DNA of 64,000 bases, taken from the NCBI RefSeq assembly GCF_009764685.1, contig NZ_VHLM01000077.1:62001-126000 (forward strand), in the 5' to 3' direction. Positions 42,847-52,336 of the stretch are shown piece by piece (the first letter of the stretch is position 1; every line of letters begins with the position of its first letter). Position numbers and translations under genes: made by a program. The stretch is from Flavobacterium sp. I-STPP5a. GTDB taxonomy: Bacteria; Bacteroidota; Bacteroidia; Flavobacteriales; Flavobacteriaceae. The notes under the pieces are model-generated. The model was not told the DNA's origin and searched no databases. It saw only the letters and a list, made by a program, of their open reading frames with translations.

Positions 42847-44059
42847 ACGGTATGGATTCAGTTTTCTTGGTTACGCCAAGAGTGGTAATTTCAAATTGAT
42901 AAGCGGATTGTTTGTAAAAAGGAGGTAATAGTATAAATGTAGCTAATCCTTTGGCACTTTCAACAATTTTTGTTTCTATTAATTTATTTTTATGAAATAT
43001 TTTTAGCTCCACTTTTATTCCATCAGGAACTATTTGGTTCATGAAACTGGTTAATGGTCCTACCACAATTTTTCGATTTTTTTCAAGAAACTGATAAGGA
43101 AAATCTTTTATCAATGCTTGATACGCAATTTGAATGGGTTTGCTCTCGGCCATGCCCGTAACATAGGCTTTTACCGTATAAATTTCTTGATGATCTGGAT
43201 GCAATAACTGTGCAATAGCCACACCATTTATTGTGGCTGCAAATGTTTTCAAGAAATTATTATTTTTTGTTGTGACTTGAAATGTAACTAAGGTTCCGTC
43301 TCCTACTAAATTGCCAAATTGATCTTTAATCACCGAAGTTTTTAGTTTGGTAATTTGGTTTCCATCTGCAAATTGATGGTTCCTAGCATAATCAATAGTA
43401 AAGTTTGTGGCTATTGATGGCGTAATTTCGGTTTCGAATTCCTTTGATAATGCCGTATTGCATTGTGTTGAAATGAGCATTTTCCCCGAGATTGTTCTGG
43501 AGTAAATGTTTTTCCATGCTATAAAATCAGCCGTTTTCTTAGTGGTAACATTAATGTCATCTAGGAATTGATCTTTTATAAACACAGTGGTGTTGTCTTT
43601 TTTTGGGTTGTCATAACTGTCCGTGGGGATTGCAACCATCATTGTGTAATGGTCTTGCCCTGTGAGAATGGTAGTTGGACCCAAATAATTTTCAATCAAA
43701 GTGGGCGTGGCATCATTAGGTATAATTTCAAATTGTCCAGCCGCAATATTCTTTCTATCTTGGATAAGATACCAAGAAACGGTTCCTGTTTTTTTGGCAT
43801 ACAATTCGGGAATACTAAACCGCAATTTATTCTTGTCAACTTTCCCTTTAACGATTGTTTTTCCGTAGGAATGAATCAAAAATAAATCAGCGTTTTTAAC
43901 CGCTCTAAGTGAAGAAAACTGGAGCTGTATTGGGGTTCCCGCAGTAAACTTTTTTTGGGATGTATCCAATGTAATTGTGGCTGCAGTGCTAGTTGTTTTT
44001 ACAACTGCAAAAACGACTAGGCAACAGATACAAAGGAGAATGACTGCTATTTTTTTCAT
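42830..44059 (-). CDS. Hypothetical secreted/periplasmic protein with Ig-like regions
   Basis: 409 residues. N-terminal signal/anchor (MKKIAVILLCICCLVVFAVV), then a beta-rich body with Ig/bacterial big-domain-like stretches (ITLDTSQKKFTAGTPIQLQF; TKLKTSVIKDQFGNLVGDGTLVTFQV, which resembles invasin/intimin-type Big-1 domains; VKAYVTGMAES). No catalytic motif seen. It lies between the GT-C-like giant and the hydrolase with overlaps of 1 and 17 bases, so it is strictly co-translated with them. Perhaps a periplasmic scaffold or glycan-binding part of the machine. Confidence 0.7.
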   Translation of the reverse strand: MKKIAVILLCICCLVVFAVVKTTSTAATITLDTSQKKFTAGTPIQLQFSSLRAVKNADLFLIHSYGKTIVKGKVDKNKLRFSIPELYAKKTGTVSWYLIQDRKNIAAGQFEIIPNDATPTLIENYLGPTTILTGQDHYTMMVAIPTDSYDNPKKDNTTVFIKDQFLDDINVTTKKTADFIAWKNIYSRTISGKMLISTQCNTALSKEFETEITPSIATNFTIDYARNHQFADGNQITKLKTSVIKDQFGNLVGDGTLVTFQVTTKNNNFLKTFAATINGVAIAQLLHPDHQEIYTVKAYVTGMAESKPIQIAYQALIKDFPYQFLEKNRKIVVGPLTSFMNQIVPDGIKVELKIFHKNKLIETKIVESAKGLATFILLPPFYKQSAYQFEITTLGVTKKTESIPYENYQ

Positions 44060-47000
44060 TATTTAGGATTACCAATATAGTTGTTCAATTCAATTTTAAC
44101 ATAACTAAAACCTTTTCCGTTTACTTTTTGTAAAAGTTCCTTTTCCATTACCTTGTTTCTATTGGGAACAATAGTTTGTGCCAGATCTTTATTGGGTAAA
44201 CCATTTACAAAGCAATTTTCTAATGATGATAAAATAATTTTACAGTTAGTCAAGTCAAGGAGTTTATAATCAAAATATTGCTTGCGTTGCACCCGAATAC
44301 CTTCTCTAACAAAATAATGATCAACGTATAAAAGTTCTTTTTCTTTTGTGTAATAAGACACAATCAATTCTGGAACGGTTACTTCTTGAATCCCATAATT
44401 AAAAAGTGTACCCTTAAGATGGTTGTTTTCTACCACTAGGTCAGAAAGAGCTACTTGTATATAAAAATCTGTTATGGCAACATTTCCTGCTGATTGAATG
44501 TCAAAGTTAGAAGGTGTTTCGGCAATATTTTTAGGGGTATATTCATTAGGGTTGAACGTTGTAGGCTTGTTAGCCTCTTTTTTCAGCCAAGAAATCTCTT
44601 CAAAGTTTACCTTAAAACTAGTTGTCTCTTTGGGTAAAATTTTATGTTTAATAGCGTCTTTGGCATTGAATGTTGCCAATTCTTTATCGTATTTATTATA
44701 CAAAGTAGACTTTACAATAACATCTGCAGGACTGTTGTCAAGGTTTTGTAATTCCCCTACAATCATGTATTCATTGTTATAATGAATTAATTTGGCCGAT
44801 AGGATTTCAAGCTCTGGTTGCTTTAATACATCCTCATGATAGGTTTGTTGGGTCGTAATTTTTCGTCGTCCTTGCTTGTAATACTCTGTTAAATTGCTAG
44901 ATAAAAATTGATCAGGTGGAATGTCTAATGGCATTTTTTGAGGAAGTATAAACCATTTTCCGTTGCGTTTGATAGTTTCGTGGTAGTAATCCTTATTGAT
45001 AATTTCTAAGGGTGTAATCCATTTTGTTTTTGCCACTAGCGTTGTTCTCTGATTTGCTTTTTTAATAATTTTAATTTCTATGGCATCTAGTTTTGCATAT
45101 GAATTTAATATTCCATCAGCAACAGATGTTTCCAGCATGAATTGTGATATCGAGAGTTTACTTTTTGGGTCAATAAAAGAATGTGCTTTTTCATAAAACT
45201 TAAAATCGAGAGCATCATAGTAGCTCTTAACTACATTTTCAGGGCTTATTTGGGTAGCATTGGCAATGTAAGTTTTATATCCGCCAAAAGCCATAATGAT
45301 GAACAACACGAGAACCCAAAGGTGTAAAACACCAATGAGTTTTAGGGGAAACTGGGTATAGGAAACGTTAAACTTAAAAAAGTCTGGTTTTGGTTCGTCT
45401 TTAACTTTTAAGGCTTTAAAAAATATACTTTGCACATTCACAACAAAGGCTATGAGAATGGTAAGTATTGGGATAATACCCCACATTAGTTTAAGATAAA
45501 CTGGAACCTCATCTTTAGGAAGTACTTTTGGCAAAGGAGCAATATTAAGTCTTTCCCAAACCATAATGCCGTTTTCTAACTGGGATAGGCGGTGCCATCC
45601 ACAAAAGTAAAGTATGGGATCATAAAATTTATCATTAGAAAACACATATTTTAAATTGTATTTTTCGGGTACGGTTAAAAATTGTTGCAAAGAACCAATT
45701 CCTTCCATACCTCTAAACTTTGAATTCTCAAGTCGCTCAATAGCTCGTGAGGTAAGCTCGGGTAATCTTCGGGCGGAATGGTAATTTCCATCAACCGTTT
45801 TGGCATTGGTTTGTGAGGATAAAGTTGCCATTTGGTCCCCAAAACCCAGAGGTAAATACCGCCATTGATCGTGCTGATCTTGATTTAAAAAGTTGACTAG
45901 CGGGAGTGTATTTATTTTTTGGGGTTGAAAAGGTCTAAAATAACCTAGAGTAATTGTAAAACTGGCAAAAAACAAAAAAGAACCCGCAAAGGCTGCACCA
46001 AGAATTCGATGGTAAATATTCCCAAATTTATTTTGAATAGCTGTTTTTAAATCGCCTTCAATTAAGCGGTATACAAACTCTCCAGACATGGGTAAACTCA
46101 TAATAGAAGCCCAAAGGGTAAAACGGTCAAGCGTAAGAATGTTAAACGCATTTTCTCCTAAAACCTTAAGCGGTATGGGCGTTGTACCTCCAGTTCCTAG
46201 AATGGTGAGCAAAGTGATTGACAATCCAAAACAAATGTATCTTTTGCTGAAATAACGATAAAATACATAGGGTAAAATAAAAAATAAGATTCCCCAGGGT
46301 ATGACAAAAAACATTAACCCAGATGAGGTTACTTCTAGAAAATTATCACGGCTGCCATGAGGTATGGGTACTTGCGTGATAGGGTTTGCCTTAGAATTTA
46401 CCCAATACGGAAAAATACAAAAGACAATAAGCACTAGTGAACCAGCTCCAAAAAAGATAATCCTTTTTAAAAGTTTGAACAAGGTTTGTACAAATAATTT
46501 GAATCGTATTTCCTTGTAGGAGTTTACCTTTTCCCGAGATACATCCATAACAACAGTACCTATCAAAGGGAAAATAAAGAAAACCATTCCAAAAATAGGG
46601 GTTACATGATGGGAACAAATGGTTACTGCAAGCAATGAAAAGGCACTAAGAAGGTTCTTGATTTTTCCAGTTTTTATCCAAAGATAGATTTCGGGCATAC
46701 AGTGCATTAATATTGACACACCCACGATGCTAGGTAATTGCCCAAAAATATGCAAGGTTTCTACAAACGATGACGAGAAAACGGCTACTAAAGCAGCATA
46801 ACCAGCTACCGTTCTATCGGCAGTAATCAATAGGGTATAGCGGTAAACTCCTGTTATAAACAAAAGAATACCAATAATGGCCACGGTAAATAAACCAAAT
46901 TTTAAACCACCTAGTAGCGATAATAATCCTATTGCCTGATGCACAAGTGGCGGATACCCCATTACTGTAAAACCGGTGTACCAACTGTAGTTCCAGGGTT

Positions 47001-47151
47001 CAAACCAACTTGTAGCATAATGATTAGCAAAAAACATATGAATTAAAGCATCATACGTACTTTCTAGCGTGAAAAATATGGCACTACCATGAAAAACCAC
47101 TCCTATAAGAAGGGCAACAATTAAATATTTATTTGATTTTTCGGTAGACAT
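44059..47151 (-). CDS. Giant membrane protein, GT-C-like (PTPS-related membrane domain)
   Basis: 1030 residues. The first 470 residues hold about 11-13 membrane segments, and the first periplasmic loop has STYDALIHMFF (D34) plus WNYSWYTGFTVMGYPP, the pattern of the so-called 6-pyruvoyl-tetrahydropterin-synthase-related membrane domain and of GT-C glycosyltransferases. These use polyprenyl-phosphate sugars as donors. A second membrane pair lies near 555-650, followed by a soluble 380-residue C-terminal region with an NTF2-like stretch (ENVVKSYYDALDFKFYEKAH) and beta domains. First gene of the minus operon, divergent from the receiver-GT2 gene, which could make its donor. Confidence 0.78.
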   Translation of the reverse strand: MSTEKSNKYLIVALLIGVVFHGSAIFFTLESTYDALIHMFFANHYATSWFEPWNYSWYTGFTVMGYPPLVHQAIGLLSLLGGLKFGLFTVAIIGILLFITGVYRYTLLITADRTVAGYAALVAVFSSSFVETLHIFGQLPSIVGVSILMHCMPEIYLWIKTGKIKNLLSAFSLLAVTICSHHVTPIFGMVFFIFPLIGTVVMDVSREKVNSYKEIRFKLFVQTLFKLLKRIIFFGAGSLVLIVFCIFPYWVNSKANPITQVPIPHGSRDNFLEVTSSGLMFFVIPWGILFFILPYVFYRYFSKRYICFGLSITLLTILGTGGTTPIPLKVLGENAFNILTLDRFTLWASIMSLPMSGEFVYRLIEGDLKTAIQNKFGNIYHRILGAAFAGSFLFFASFTITLGYFRPFQPQKINTLPLVNFLNQDQHDQWRYLPLGFGDQMATLSSQTNAKTVDGNYHSARRLPELTSRAIERLENSKFRGMEGIGSLQQFLTVPEKYNLKYVFSNDKFYDPILYFCGWHRLSQLENGIMVWERLNIAPLPKVLPKDEVPVYLKLMWGIIPILTILIAFVVNVQSIFFKALKVKDEPKPDFFKFNVSYTQFPLKLIGVLHLWVLVLFIIMAFGGYKTYIANATQISPENVVKSYYDALDFKFYEKAHSFIDPKSKLSISQFMLETSVADGILNSYAKLDAIEIKIIKKANQRTTLVAKTKWITPLEIINKDYYHETIKRNGKWFILPQKMPLDIPPDQFLSSNLTEYYKQGRRKITTQQTYHEDVLKQPELEILSAKLIHYNNEYMIVGELQNLDNSPADVIVKSTLYNKYDKELATFNAKDAIKHKILPKETTSFKVNFEEISWLKKEANKPTTFNPNEYTPKNIAETPSNFDIQSAGNVAITDFYIQVALSDLVVENNHLKGTLFNYGIQEVTVPELIVSYYTKEKELLYVDHYFVREGIRVQRKQYFDYKLLDLTNCKIILSSLENCFVNGLPNKDLAQTIVPNRNKVMEKELLQKVNGKGFSYVKIELNNYIGNPK

Positions 47152-47295
47152 CCAGTTTGTATTGATGTTTTTGTAAATGTATTAATAAAACTGTTAATTT
47201 AACGTTAGATGGCAGTCATTAACAAAGATTTTATGGTGTTTTTTAAATCAAATTTGATATATTTACTTCAACCAAACTATCTTAAACTCATAAGT

Positions 47296-48468
47296 ATGAA
47301 AATATTAATTGTTGACGATCAAGAGTTAGTGATACTCTCTTTAGAAAAAAGCCTTGTTGATTTAGGTTACGAAGTATTTTCAGCCAATACCATTTCTGAT
47401 GGAATTAAAAGCTATGATTTGCATTTGCCCAATCTTGTTATTGCTGATATTAACATGCCTTATTCTAATGAAAAGGAAATCACTAAGGAAGAACTTAATG
47501 TGTATAATGGTCTTGAAATTGCAAAACACATAAAAGTAGTTAGAGGGCATAACACTCCTGTTATGATTTTATCGGGAAATACAGAGGAAGATATTATTGT
47601 AAAAGGATTTGATTTAGGAGTTGATGATTACATGAAAAAACCACTCAGTTTAAGTGAGATAGGAGCGCGTGTAAAACGGTTGATAGGTGTGGGCGGTAAG
47701 CCGGCTAAAATAACTCAAAAAAACCAAATCATTCAAAACAACTGTATTGGGGTTGTAATTCCATGTTATAATGAGGAACTTCGTTTATTAGGAGATGATT
47801 TTAAAGCTTTTATTAATTCAAATTTAGGATACCATTTGTGTTTTGTAAATGACGGTAGTAAAGATAAAACGCTGGAAGTTCTTGAAAAATTAAGAGAAGG
47901 GCATGAAGATCACATTAGTATTTATGATTGTGAAAAAAATGGAGGCAAAGCCGAAGCAGTCCGATTAGGGATGCTTCACCTAGCCAAACAAGATCAATTT
48001 GATTACATCGGTTTTTTAGATGCTGATTTATCTACAGATTTTGAAGATTTTCATGATTTGGTGACTACCATTTCAACGTCAAATTTTAAATTTGTCGGGG
48101 GCTCTAGGATGGCTCGTATGGGTGCTGATATTACTAAAGAATCTGCTCGTGCTATTATTAGTAAAATTATTAATTTTATCATTCGAAGAACAATTGGAAT
48201 GGAATTCAATGACACGCAATGTGGTGCTAAAATCATGAGCAAAGACGTGATTGAAAAAACCTTTCAAACCAAGTTTTTGACCAAGTGGTTGTTTGATGTA
48301 GAAATTTTAATGCGAATGAAACAAGTGTACGGGGACGAAGAAACTAAAAAACTAGTTTGTGAACAGCCCTTAAAAAGATGGATTCATGCTGATGGATCTA
48401 AACTTTCTTTTAAAGATTCCTTGAAAATTGTGTTTCAGATAGGCCAAATTGCTATTCACTACAGATAA
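47296..48468 (+). CDS. Response-regulator receiver fused to a polyprenyl-phosphate-type family 2 glycosyltransferase
   Basis: 390 residues from the ATG at 47296; the longer frame from 47209 adds 29 residues without homology and shifts the receiver from its normal start. Receiver 1-125: D7/D8, phosphoacceptor D51 (LVIADINMP), Ser in ILSGN, Lys in MKKP. Linker 126-148. GT2 149-390: VIPCYNE (154-160), VNDGSKD (184-190), LDADLS (241-246), then DTQCGAKIMSKDV and WLFDVEIL as in dolichyl-phosphate glucosyl/mannosyltransferases (ALG5/DPM1 type), but without C-terminal membrane helices. The fusion suggests that phosphorylation controls sugar-lipid synthesis directly. Confidence 0.9.
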   Translation: MKILIVDDQELVILSLEKSLVDLGYEVFSANTISDGIKSYDLHLPNLVIADINMPYSNEKEITKEELNVYNGLEIAKHIKVVRGHNTPVMILSGNTEEDIIVKGFDLGVDDYMKKPLSLSEIGARVKRLIGVGGKPAKITQKNQIIQNNCIGVVIPCYNEELRLLGDDFKAFINSNLGYHLCFVNDGSKDKTLEVLEKLREGHEDHISIYDCEKNGGKAEAVRLGMLHLAKQDQFDYIGFLDADLSTDFEDFHDLVTTISTSNFKFVGGSRMARMGADITKESARAIISKIINFIIRRTIGMEFNDTQCGAKIMSKDVIEKTFQTKFLTKWLFDVEILMRMKQVYGDEETKKLVCEQPLKRWIHADGSKLSFKDSLKIVFQIGQIAIHYR

Positions 48469-48589
48469 TTGTGTATAATTAAATTTTAAAATAAGGAGAC
48501 AAAATTACACACCTTGAGTGCAAAAAAAATAAAATTGGTATTACTTTTGACAGCGTATTAATACAAAGTCTAAAACTACTGTAAACAAA

Positions 48590-49303
48590 ATGATAGATCA
48601 AATTAAAAAATTTTTAAACGAAGACCAAGACCCAAAAGCAATCGAAAAAATTGCTGCTAAGCTGAGTGATTTATTAATGAAAAACGAGGAAGTAGGGTAT
48701 ATAGCAGTACAAAAAAAACCGGCTATTACGGTCTTACCAGACAGTATTGTCCTTACTAACAAGCGAATCATTATTTGTCAGCCTAAAAACCTTGGGCTAT
48801 CAATGAACTTCATTGATTATACTTGGGATGAAATAGAGGGAACTTTTGTTAAGGAAAACATTTTAGGATCTGAGTTTTCATTTACTACACGCACAAATAT
48901 GGAAGTGTCTATTGATTATATTCCAAAAATACAAGCCCGTAAAATTTTTACGTATGCCAAGGAGCAACTTGATATTTTAAAAACAGGCGCGGTAAGTGCA
49001 ATAACTATTGAGGAAGTGCAACCAGCTACCGTTGTTCCTGATGCTGAAATCATAGAGGAAATGGAAACCGAGGAAGTAACCAGTTTTGCCGAAATCATGC
49101 CTGTAGCACAGCCACCAGTCTATAATTATGAAAAGGAACAAGCGCAAGCAGCGCCAGAAACAAGTAAGGAAGCAGGACTTGCCAGTTTATCTCAAGACGA
49201 ATTGTTTGAAAAACTACAGAATTATAAAAAACTACTCGATAACGGCTTGATTTTACAAGGCGAATATGATGCTTTTAAGAAAGAAATTTTGAGTCACATG
49301 TAA
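48590..49303 (+). CDS. PH-domain and SHOCT-domain protein
   Basis: 237 residues. A bacterial PH-like domain occupies about 35-130 (ITVLPDSIVLTNKRIIICQPK, YTWDEIEGTFVKENILGSEFSF). A Glu/Val/Pro-rich linker is followed by a C-terminal SHOCT helix pair (about 203-237; ELFEKLQNYKKLLDNGLIL, GEYDAFKKEIL). Such proteins are cytoplasmic and often membrane- or oligomer-associated. Function unknown. It ends just before a large bidirectional terminator. Confidence 0.82.
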   Translation: MIDQIKKFLNEDQDPKAIEKIAAKLSDLLMKNEEVGYIAVQKKPAITVLPDSIVLTNKRIIICQPKNLGLSMNFIDYTWDEIEGTFVKENILGSEFSFTTRTNMEVSIDYIPKIQARKIFTYAKEQLDILKTGAVSAITIEEVQPATVVPDAEIIEEMETEEVTSFAEIMPVAQPPVYNYEKEQAQAAPETSKEAGLASLSQDELFEKLQNYKKLLDNGLILQGEYDAFKKEILSHM

Positions 49304-49324
49304 TAGTGCTAGAGTCTTAAACTC

Positions 49325-49375
49325 AAAAGTCCTAAACTCAAAAGATAATTTACCTTTTGATTTTAGGACTTTTTT
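49325..49375. terminator. Bidirectional terminator between PH/SHOCT gene and DUF4407 gene
   Basis: AAAAGTCCTAAA (49325-49336) pairs with 49362-49373, and CAAAAG (49339-49344) with CTTTTG (49354-49359). T and A runs on both sides. Confidence 0.85.
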
Positions 49376-49392
49376 AAATTCAATGATTTGTT

Positions 49393-50493
49393 TTACAGTG
49401 TTTTTTTCTGTTTTTCTACAAAATTATTAGACTGTAATTCTAATAGATCAGTGGCGTTTTTACGCTGTAGGTCATACAGTTTTTTATCATCGGCGATGTC
49501 AGCATATACTTTGTTATGCATGCTTTCACTTGTTTTTACCAGAAGAGACCTTTGGTATTTGTCTTGTTCAATGGTTGCTTTTAATGCGGTTTCAAGATCT
49601 TCTAATTTAAAATCATATTCGCCTTTTGGAGCCAAAAGTTTTGCAATAATTGGCGAGGTTTCAATGGCTAAAAATAGCAACATTATAAAAAACGATGGCA
49701 ACCAAGGCAATTTGTTCAAGGCATTAATTCGGGCCATTAAACCATCAAATCCATCAATAATAGGTTGAGTTTCGGTCACTTTTTTGTCTAAATCAGCTTG
49801 TAAAGTTTTTGTGTTTTTTTCCATCTCAGCAATTTTGGCCAAGTTGGTTTTTTGTAAAGTGTCTAATTCTTGTTTGGCCAAATCATGCTTGGCAATTTTT
49901 TCTTTAAAAACAGGACCTTTGCCTAGTTTTTTGGTTCCTGCTGTTCCTTCTGCCTCTTTGATATAGGTTTCGTATAAGGTGTTAACCTCTTTCTCTTTAG
50001 TTGTTATTTCTAATTTCAGCTTGTCAATTTCAGCTTTGTTTTTGTCTAAATCACTTTTGAAGTACGTAGCTACCTCTTTTTTATTGGCTAAAGCCATCGC
50101 ATTTTTCTCTTTCAACAAAACAGTATTGATTTCTTTTTCGAAAATTTTAATTTCTAAGGGTTTCGAGATTACAATGGCAATGATTACCGCTAAAATAATT
50201 CGGGGTGTAGCTTGTAAAAATTCGGCACCAAACTGATCTCGTTTTCGAATAGTAGAAACAATAAAACGATCCAAATTAAAAATAAGAAAAGCCCATACAA
50301 CACCAAAAGCGACGGCGGGATAAACACTATCAAATACGGTAAATAGGGCATAAGCACTGGCAAGAAAAGCCATTACTGCGGTAAAGAATACGGTGGCGCC
50401 TATCCCTACATATTTAGTTTGCTCACCTTCTGAACAAGTTTCTAGAAGGTCTTTGTCTGCGCCTGAGCATAGAATAAAAAATTGTTTTAACAT
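49393..50493 (-). CDS. DUF4407 membrane protein
   Basis: 366 residues. N-terminal QFFILCSGADKDLLETCSEGEQTKYVGIGATV and the NLDRFIVSTIRKRD motif identify DUF4407. Two pairs of membrane segments (about 30-80 and 95-115) are followed by a long Lys/Glu-rich coiled coil (about 120-240), another membrane segment (about 255-275) and a helical tail. Function unknown. Monocistronic, with terminator on its 3' side. Confidence 0.88.
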   Translation of the reverse strand: MLKQFFILCSGADKDLLETCSEGEQTKYVGIGATVFFTAVMAFLASAYALFTVFDSVYPAVAFGVVWAFLIFNLDRFIVSTIRKRDQFGAEFLQATPRIILAVIIAIVISKPLEIKIFEKEINTVLLKEKNAMALANKKEVATYFKSDLDKNKAEIDKLKLEITTKEKEVNTLYETYIKEAEGTAGTKKLGKGPVFKEKIAKHDLAKQELDTLQKTNLAKIAEMEKNTKTLQADLDKKVTETQPIIDGFDGLMARINALNKLPWLPSFFIMLLFLAIETSPIIAKLLAPKGEYDFKLEDLETALKATIEQDKYQRSLLVKTSESMHNKVYADIADDKKLYDLQRKNATDLLELQSNNFVEKQKKTL

Positions 50494-50617
50494 GATTGTA
50501 GATTGTTTTGATTGATTTGTGTTTTTGTCACAAGGACGTTTTGATTACTTACAAATTTAACGCCAAAAAACGAATCACATGCTAAAATGTTGATTTCTTT
50601 TGTCTTACCACATAAAA

Positions 50618-50649
50618 AAAGTAAAGCCGCTCTTTACGAACGGCTTTAC
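50618..50649 (-). terminator. Terminator of pckA
   Basis: Stem GTAAAGCCG (50621-50629) with CGGCTTTAC (50641-50649); the A run before it on plus is the T run of the minus transcript. It lies 21 bases beyond the pckA stop. Confidence 0.88.
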
Positions 50650-50670
50650 AAGTGTTGAATTATAATTAAC

Positions 50671-52272
50671 TTATGCTAGTGGAGCACCTGCCATAATCTC
50701 TGGATTGGCAAATTCTTCAAATTTTGCAAAATTTTCTTTGAATTTTTGAGCAAGTTCTAATGCTTTTTCATCGTAAAGCTCTGGGTTTTCCCAAGTATTT
50801 CTAGGATTCAAAATTTCACTAGGAACATTAGGGCACGATTGTGGTTTTGCAATTCCAAAAACTTTGTGGTTCTCATAAGCAACATTATCAAGCTCACCGT
50901 TAAGTGCTGCTGTGATCATGGCTCTTGTGTATTTTAATTTCATACGGCTTCCTACTCCGTATGCACCACCAGTCCAACCTGTGTTGATTAACCAAACCGT
51001 TACATTCGCATCTTTCATTTTTTTGCTTAACATTTCAGCATATTTCGTTGGGTGCAAAGGCATAAATGGCGCTCCAAAACAAGCCGAAAAATTAGGCTGT
51101 GGTTCTGTTACTCCTGCTTCTGTTCCGGCAACTTTAGCGGTATAACCAGATATAAAGTGGTATGCTGCTTGACCTGGTGTCAATTTTGCAATAGGAGGTA
51201 AAATACCAAATGAATCAGCGGTTAAGAAAAATATGTTTTTAGGATTGTTACCTATAGATCCTGGCTGGATATTATCTATATGTGTAATTGGGTAGCTTAC
51301 GCGTGTGTTTTGAGTGATGCTTACATCTTCAAAATCTACTTCATTAGTACCTTCTTTAAAAACTACATTTTCAAGGATAGCTCCTTTTTTAATTGCTCTA
51401 AAAATGTCTGGTTCGTTTTCCTCGCTAAGATTAATTACTTTGGCGTAGCAACCTCCTTCAAAGTTGAAAACGGTATTTTCATTGGTCCATCCGTGTTCGT
51501 CGTCACCAATCAATTTACGATCTGGATCAGCAGATAAAGTTGTTTTTCCTGTTCCAGACAAACCAAAGAAGATAGCTGTATCTCCTTTTTCACCTACATT
51601 GGCACTGCAATGCATAGGCAATGTGTTTTTGAAAACAGGTAAAATGAAATTCAATGCAGAGAAAATTCCTTTTTTCATTTCTCCTGTATATCCTGTACCG
51701 CCTATTAAAACTACTTTTTTAGTAAAGTCTAATATGGCAAAATTACTTTGACGTGTACCATCTACAGCTGGATCAGCCATAAAACTTGGTACACAAAGTA
51801 CCGTCCATTCTGGTGTAAAACTAGCTATTTCAGATGCTTCTGGTCTTAAAAACATATTGTAACAAAACAAGTTTGCCCAAGGAGTTTCGGTTACCACACG
51901 TACATTTAATCTGTAATTTGGATCAGAACATACGTAAGAATCACGTACATAAACTTCTTTATTTGATAAGTAAGCAGTTACTTTATTGTATAGTTTTTCA
52001 AAAGCAGCAGGCTCAAACGGAATGTTTACTTTACCCCACCAAACTTTATCTTCGCTTATGCTATCACGCACAATAAAACGATCTTGTGGAGAACGGCCTG
52101 TATATTCTCCTGTGTTTACGGCTAAAGCTCCTGTAGAACTCTCAACTCCTTGACCTGATTGTATTGTAATATTGTGTAATTCTTCTGGAGATAACTGGTA
52201 ATGAATGTTTACGTTTTCAATTCCTAAATCTGTTAACGAAATCGATTGCGAGAAATGCATAGTATTGTCCAT
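50671..52272 (-). CDS. pckA: Phosphoenolpyruvate carboxykinase (ATP)
   Basis: 533 residues, full length. It converts oxaloacetate and ATP to PEP and CO2 in gluconeogenesis. Motifs: GEYTGRSPQDRF, MHCSANVGEKGD, P-loop GLSGTGKTTLS (237-247), GDDEHGW, and TGWTGG. A -7 box TACTTTTG (minus strand, 52307-52314) is 34 bases before the ATG. Start at MDNTMHF; the in-frame Met at residue 5 is an alternative. Confidence 0.97.
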   Translation of the reverse strand: MDNTMHFSQSISLTDLGIENVNIHYQLSPEELHNITIQSGQGVESSTGALAVNTGEYTGRSPQDRFIVRDSISEDKVWWGKVNIPFEPAAFEKLYNKVTAYLSNKEVYVRDSYVCSDPNYRLNVRVVTETPWANLFCYNMFLRPEASEIASFTPEWTVLCVPSFMADPAVDGTRQSNFAILDFTKKVVLIGGTGYTGEMKKGIFSALNFILPVFKNTLPMHCSANVGEKGDTAIFFGLSGTGKTTLSADPDRKLIGDDEHGWTNENTVFNFEGGCYAKVINLSEENEPDIFRAIKKGAILENVVFKEGTNEVDFEDVSITQNTRVSYPITHIDNIQPGSIGNNPKNIFFLTADSFGILPPIAKLTPGQAAYHFISGYTAKVAGTEAGVTEPQPNFSACFGAPFMPLHPTKYAEMLSKKMKDANVTVWLINTGWTGGAYGVGSRMKLKYTRAMITAALNGELDNVAYENHKVFGIAKPQSCPNVPSEILNPRNTWENPELYDEKALELAQKFKENFAKFEEFANPEIMAGAPLA

Positions 52273-52336
52273 AAATTTAGTGTGTATAGTTACATTTAAT
52301 AGACTACAAAAGTAGAAATTAAATTTCAGTTAGCCT

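Noticed and set aside
44059..47151. Taking the PTPS-related name as a pterin enzyme
   Set aside because: The domain name is historical. The protein is a polytopic membrane protein with a GT-C-like first loop and no pterin-synthase metal site.
47209..47295. Upstream 29-residue extension of the receiver-GT2 protein
   Set aside because: It has no receiver homology; the ATG at 47296 gives the canonical KILIVDD start.
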